From: Halieaceae bacterium UBA6060
GTDB taxonomy: Bacteria > Pseudomonadota > Gammaproteobacteria > Pseudomonadales > Halieaceae
DNA: 35,888 nucleotides
Assembly: GCA_002428935.1 (NCBI GenBank)
Contig: DIYG01000150.1
Location: 1-35,888 of the forward strand
Reading direction: 5' to 3'
The first letter of the stretch is position 1, and each line of letters opens with the position of its first letter. The notes beneath the pieces were generated by a model, which saw nothing but the letters and a program-made list of their open reading frames with translations, made no database searches and had not been told where the DNA came from. Positions 32,296 through 35,888 of the stretch are shown here, piece by piece. The position numbers and the translations under genes are program-made.

Positions 32296-33867
32296 TTAAG
32301 AGTGCGCGTGGGCCGGATCGAGCGTCGGCGGCGTCTCAAAGGTGTGGTAGGGCGCCGGGGTGGCAACGGTCCACTCAAGACCTTCCGCACCGTCCCAGAC
32401 CTTGTCATCAGACACCGGCTTGCCAGCCACGATGGTCGCAATCACGTTGTACAGGAACAGAATCTGCGAGGCACCGTAAATGAACGCACCCACCGAGGAC
32501 ATCATGTTGAAGTCCGCGAACTGCAGCGCGTAATCGGGAATCCGACGGGGCATACCAGCCAGACCCACAAAGTGCTGGGGGAAGAAGGTGACGTTGAAGC
32601 CGATGAAGGAGATCCAGAAGTGGGTCTTGCCCATGGTCTCGTTGTACATCTTGCCGGTCCACTTGGGCAGCCAGTAGTACACCGCCGCCGTCATGGAGAA
32701 CACGGCACCAGCCACCATCACGTAGTGGAAGTGGGCTACCACGAAGTAGCTGTCGTGGTACTGGAAGTCCGCCGGTGCGATGGACAGCATCAGACCTGTG
32801 AAGCCACCGATGGTGAACAACACCAGGAAGCCGATGCAGAACAGCATGGGGGTTTCAAAGCTCAGAGCACCGCGCCACATGGTGGTGATCCAGTTAAAGA
32901 CCTTTACGCCCGTCGGTACAGCGATGAGCATGGTGGCGTACATAAAGAACAACTCACCGGCCACGGGCATACCCACCGTGTACATGTGGTGCGCCCATAC
33001 GATGAAGGACAGGAAGGCAATCGCCGCCGTGGCGTAGACCATGGAGTCGTAGCCAAAGAGCGGCTTACGGCTGAAGGCCGGGATGATCTGGGAGACCACA
33101 CCGAAGGCCGGCAGAATAATGATGTATACCTCGGGGTGCCCGAAGAACCAGAAAATGTGCTGGAACAGTACCGGGTCACCGCCGCCGGCGGCCGAGAAGA
33201 AGCTCGTACCGAAGTGCACATCCATGAGCATCATGGTGACCGCCCCGGCAAGAACCGGCATCACTGCGACGAGAAGGAAGGCCGTGATGAGCCAGGTCCA
33301 CACAAACAGAGGCATTTTCATATAGGTCATGCCAGGAGCGCGCATGTTCATCACCGTGGCGATGATGTTGATGGAGCCCATGATGGAGGACAGACCGAGA
33401 ATGTGGATCGCGAAGATAAAGAACGTCACCGAAGGTGCCGCATAGGTGGTGGACAAGGGCGCATAGAAGGTCCAACCAAAGGCCGGAGCGCCGCCTTCCA
33501 TGAACAGGGTGGAAGCCAGGAGCAGGAACGCCGGAGGCAGAATCCAGAAGCTCCAGTTGTTCATGCGTGGCAGGGCCATATCGGGCGCGCCGATCATCAT
33601 GGGGATCAACCAGTTCGCCAGCCCCACGAAGGAGGGCATGATCGCGCCAAACACCATGACCAGACCGTGCAGGGTGGTCATCTGATTAAAGAACGCGGGT
33701 TCCACCAGCTGCATGCCCGGCTGGAAGAGCTCCGCACGAATAATCATCGCGAAAGCGCCACCGAGAATGAACATAGCGAAGGAGAACCACAGATACATCG
33801 TGCCGATGTCTTTGTGGTTGGTGGTAAACAGCCAGCGGCTGATGCCTTTAGCGGGTCCGTGTGCCAT
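32296..33867 (-). CDS. ctaD: cytochrome c oxidase subunit I (A1-type heme-copper oxidase)
   Basis: Catalytic subunit reducing O2 to water and pumping protons. The 523 residues have 12 spans. Low-spin heme ligands are His67 (TLHGLVMVF) and His381 (AHFHY). His379 binds the high-spin heme. CuB is held by His244, His293 and His294. Tyr248 in GHPEVY is the crosslinked tyrosine, and Glu246 with the GAPDMALPRMNN loop marks the A1 (D-channel) class; PTGVKVFNW gives the K-channel lysine. ATG 33867 has GAGGAG seven bases upstream and follows the coxB stop by 11 bases; an upstream in-frame ATG is weaker. Use of heme A is inferred from the class. Confidence 0.96.
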   Translation of the reverse strand: MAHGPAKGISRWLFTTNHKDIGTMYLWFSFAMFILGGAFAMIIRAELFQPGMQLVEPAFFNQMTTLHGLVMVFGAIMPSFVGLANWLIPMMIGAPDMALPRMNNWSFWILPPAFLLLASTLFMEGGAPAFGWTFYAPLSTTYAAPSVTFFIFAIHILGLSSIMGSINIIATVMNMRAPGMTYMKMPLFVWTWLITAFLLVAVMPVLAGAVTMMLMDVHFGTSFFSAAGGGDPVLFQHIFWFFGHPEVYIIILPAFGVVSQIIPAFSRKPLFGYDSMVYATAAIAFLSFIVWAHHMYTVGMPVAGELFFMYATMLIAVPTGVKVFNWITTMWRGALSFETPMLFCIGFLVLFTIGGFTGLMLSIAPADFQYHDSYFVVAHFHYVMVAGAVFSMTAAVYYWLPKWTGKMYNETMGKTHFWISFIGFNVTFFPQHFVGLAGMPRRIPDYALQFADFNMMSSVGAFIYGASQILFLYNVIATIVAGKPVSDDKVWDGAEGLEWTVATPAPYHTFETPPTLDPAHAHS

Positions 33868-33878
33868 CGTCTGTCTCC

Positions 33879-35051
33879 TCAACCCTTCTTGTAGTTGAAC
33901 ACGTCGATGGGCTGCACCATGTCACCCATGTTGTTGCCAAACGCGTTTCGTTGATAGGTAATGACCGCCGCCAGATCGACGTCGTTCAGGATGCCGCCAA
34001 AGGCCTGCATGGCGGAGCCGGGGACGCCGTTAACGCCCACCTCAAGGTGTCCACCCACTTCGCCCTGGACAATAGCGGAGCCGGCGATCGCCGTGCCCAC
34101 GCCACCTTCACCGCCTGCGCCGTGGCAGGCCAGGCAGTTCTTCTGGTACACGTCTTTACCCCGAGCCATAAGCTCATCCATGGTAAAGGTCTGGGCCATC
34201 AGCTCGCGGATCTGTGCGGCGTCCGCCTGCTTGTCCGCCAGCCATTCGGCGTACTCGGCCTCACTGACCACCTTGACCACGATAGGCATAAAGCCATGGT
34301 CCTTGCCGCACAGCTCAGCGCACTGACCGCGGTAAATGCCTTCTTCTTTCGCCAGGGTCCAAGTCTCATTGATAAAACCGGGGATAGCGTCTTTCTTGAC
34401 CGCCAGCTCCGGCACCCAGAAAGCGTGGATCACGTCGTTGGCGGTGACCAGAAAACGTACCTTGGTGTTAACGGGAATGACGATGGGCTCATCGACTTCC
34501 AGCAGGTAGTTGTCGTTCTTGTCTGCGGAGTTGTAGATCTCTGACTGGCTCGTTGCCAGGTTGCTGAAGAAGCTGACGTTCTCGCCGTCTTCCTGCAAGT
34601 ACTCGTACTTCCACTTCCACTGGTAACCGGTGACCAAGATGTCCATCTCGGCATCTTCGAAGTCGTAGATCTCAAGAAGGGTGGACGTTGCCGGGACTGC
34701 CATTCCGATAAGAATCAGAAAAGGAACCACGGTCCAGGCGATCTCGACCTTGGTGCTCTCGTGAAACTGTGCTGGCACCACACCCCGGGATTTGCGGTGG
34801 TAGTAGATGGAGTAAAACATCACGCCAAACACGCCTACACCGATCACCACGCAGATCCAGAAGATCAGCATGTGCAGGCTGTAGATGGATGAACCGACGT
34901 CCGTAACACCTACCGGCATATTGACGGAGCTTCTCTCCGCCGCGTCACCGGCCGCCTGCGCGATACTGGCTGCCGTCGTTAACACGGCACCCGTGGCCCA
35001 TGCACCTTTCTTTCGCATTAAGCCCAGCGTTGAACTCAAACTTCCCAGCAT
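33879..35051 (-). CDS. ctaC: cytochrome c oxidase subunit II with fused cytochrome c domain (caa3-type)
   Basis: Accepts electrons from cytochrome c and passes them to subunit I. The 390 residues start with a signal-like segment (about 13-34), then two membrane helices (about 57-80 and 103-125). The CuA cupredoxin domain follows, with ligands His209, Cys244, Glu246, Cys248, His252 and Met255 (CAELCGKDHGFM). A C-terminal cytochrome c domain has CLACH (Cys306, Cys309, His310) and Met348 as likely sixth ligand, so the complex is caa3-type. The ATG at 35051 has GGGAGA upstream. It is the first gene of the oxidase operon; no promoter could be placed with confidence in the 573-base region before it. 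Confidence 0.95.
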   Translation of the reverse strand: MLGSLSSTLGLMRKKGAWATGAVLTTAASIAQAAGDAAERSSVNMPVGVTDVGSSIYSLHMLIFWICVVIGVGVFGVMFYSIYYHRKSRGVVPAQFHESTKVEIAWTVVPFLILIGMAVPATSTLLEIYDFEDAEMDILVTGYQWKWKYEYLQEDGENVSFFSNLATSQSEIYNSADKNDNYLLEVDEPIVIPVNTKVRFLVTANDVIHAFWVPELAVKKDAIPGFINETWTLAKEEGIYRGQCAELCGKDHGFMPIVVKVVSEAEYAEWLADKQADAAQIRELMAQTFTMDELMARGKDVYQKNCLACHGAGGEGGVGTAIAGSAIVQGEVGGHLEVGVNGVPGSAMQAFGGILNDVDLAAVITYQRNAFGNNMGDMVQPIDVFNYKKG

Positions 35052-35624
35052 TAGCGGGTCTCCCTAGTGACAGTGCGGCTTCATATCCGCCCCTGTGCCT
35101 TTACCAATTCTGTCGCCGCAGGCCCGAGGGGCGATGCGATCTGCGTCCAGCGCTATAACACGCGGAAACACTTCAATAGTAGTGCTCGTCGACATCGCGA
35201 ACCGCCGTTTCCCAGCGCCTCTCGGTGTCTACAGCATGGGGGGTGTGTTGCGCCGGCGTAAGTACCTAGGTGGGTACCAAGACCCGTAGGTTGAGCTTAA
35301 CGCAAGCGAGCGTCTTCGAGGCCTTTGCCTGTAGGCCCGCAGACCTCGCTTTGGCACCTAAGCCACGGAAACCCGATCATTCGTGCCAAGATTCTGCCTG
35401 GCTCTGATGTCCCTTGCCTGGCTAACCTGCAAGCGCAGAGCCCGTCTCGTCAAACTGTTAGCATTTCGCTGCGTTGACCAAGACCCGCTTGCGGCCAGAT
35501 GACATGCACTTGCGACTTTCGTCGCCCCCCTGAGCCGGCGCGATTATAGCGGAAGAGTCTCGATAAACCTACTAACACGCTGATTTGCAAGCGCTTTGAT
35601 CAAGACAAGGAGCAATTTTACGCC
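35052..35624. other. long non-coding region between coxB and the MATE gene
   Basis: 573 bases without a supportable gene; small open frames here lack ribosome sites and family features. It contains TTGGCAC at 35351-35357 and its complement GTGCCAA at 35383-35389, two copies of TGCCTGGCT 20 bases apart (35395 and 35415), and two copies of ACCAAGACCCG 201 bases apart (35276 and 35477). GTACC/GGTAC at 35263-35277 flanks a CCTAGG palindrome. TATAGC-like -10 sequences are seen on both strands (about 35149 minus, 35545 plus) without good -35 partners. Control sites for both the oxidase operon and the transporter are expected here. Confidence 0.5.
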
Positions 35625-35888
35625 ATGGTGCCCAGGACCCAAGATATTGTGACGGTTAGGGCCCTGGATGCCAAGATATGGGCAATCGCCTGGCCCGCCA
35701 TCGCCGCCAACATTTCCATCCCCCTCCTGGGCCTGGTCGATGCGGCCTTGCTGGGGCATTTAGACAACTCCCACCACCTGGCTGCCGTGGCTATCGGCGG
35801 GGCCGTCATGTCATTTCTGTACTGGGGGTTCAGCTTCCTGCGCATGGGCACCACGGGCGAAGTTGCACGGGCCTCGGGCGCCGGTAAT
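35625..35888 (+). CDS. MATE family efflux transporter (DinF-like), 3' end cut by the window
   Basis: The first 88 residues of a multidrug and toxin extrusion protein that exports substrates using Na+ or H+. WAIAWPAIAANISIPLLGLV followed by DAALLGHLD is the first-helix signature, and FLYWGFSFLRMGTTGEVARASGAG, continuing to the window edge, is the second-helix pattern of the DinF-like subgroup. The ATG at 35625 follows AAGGAG (35607-35612) by 12 bases, longer than usual, but no other in-frame start lies nearer. Full members have about 430-460 residues. The substrate cannot be inferred. Confidence 0.9.
   Translation, partial: MVPRTQDIVTVRALDAKIWAIAWPAIAANISIPLLGLVDAALLGHLDNSHHLAAVAIGGAVMSFLYWGFSFLRMGTTGEVARASGAGN

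Noticed and set aside
32302..33894. A 530-codon open frame on the plus strand opposite coxA
   Set aside because: It spans the whole of a well-supported subunit I gene in antisense. Its translation is His/Glu/Arg-rich with no family features, the usual product of codon bias in GC-rich DNA.
35067..35289. Small open frames of about 64 codons upstream of coxB
   Set aside because: Two overlapping frames, neither with a ribosome site nor protein-like composition.

Overview
The window is a 35.9 kb chromosomal stretch of a gammaproteobacterium, GC-rich and almost fully coding, with no insertion sequence, phage gene, CRISPR array, rRNA or tRNA that I could find. The gene orders ilvE-glnE, polA/engB/cytochrome c5/cytochrome c4/dsbA and coxB-coxA-ctaG-coxIII-DUF2909-SURF1-(thioredoxin-like)-ctaB-SCO match what I recall from Pseudomonas and its relatives. 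An aerobic, probably marine member of the Halieaceae (OM60/NOR5) or a neighbouring family is my best guess, but the sequence alone does not prove the genus.

Layout. 1-7192 (all minus): a GspE/PilB-like ATPase, glnE, ilvE, an alpha/beta hydrolase and a truncated rfbD. 7303-10673 (plus): a promoter followed by DUF47 regulator, PiT phosphate permease and argA. 10706-12026 (minus): a DUF6279 lipoprotein and a VOC protein. 12195-13571 (plus): an Na+/alanine-type symporter. 13642-16208: leuA (minus) and a divergent Lrp/AsnC regulator (plus) around a 353-base control region with phased repeats and several hairpins. 16245-20020: a type-B carboxylesterase (minus), then a Bcr/CflA exporter overlapping an NAD(P)H-dependent FMN reductase (plus). 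20109-23341 (minus): dsbA, a CaiB/BaiF CoA-transferase, cytochrome c4 and cytochrome c5. 23530-27142: engB (plus) converging on polA (minus), with an apparent small-RNA gene between them. 27211-35051 (mostly minus): a caa3-type cytochrome c oxidase operon with its copper and heme assembly genes. 35625 to the end: the start of a MATE/DinF transporter.

How the genes work together. Cytochromes c4 and c5 can feed electrons to the oxidase, whose CoxB also carries its own cytochrome c domain. SCO and CtaG load the two copper centres, CtaB makes heme O, and SURF1 helps heme insertion. The heme A synthase gene (ctaA) that normally sits just upstream of ctaB is absent here. IlvE, LeuA, GlnE and ArgA are amino-acid and nitrogen functions, and the Lrp-family regulator beside leuA is a natural candidate for its control.

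Most of the window is ordinary housekeeping DNA. The best candidate for something undescribed is non-coding: a ~120-nt RNA on the minus strand at about 24233-24352. It lies between polA and engB, the position held by Spot 42 in E. coli. It has an ECF-type (RpoE/AlgU-like) promoter, three hairpins and an intrinsic terminator whose loop is an anti-Shine-Dalgarno sequence. Other points are three ATTCAC repeats spaced exactly 32 bp in the lrp promoter, a multi-hairpin leuA leader, a likely frameshift at the start of the DUF6279 lipoprotein, and an SCO-like protein that keeps CxxxC but appears to have lost the metal-binding His.
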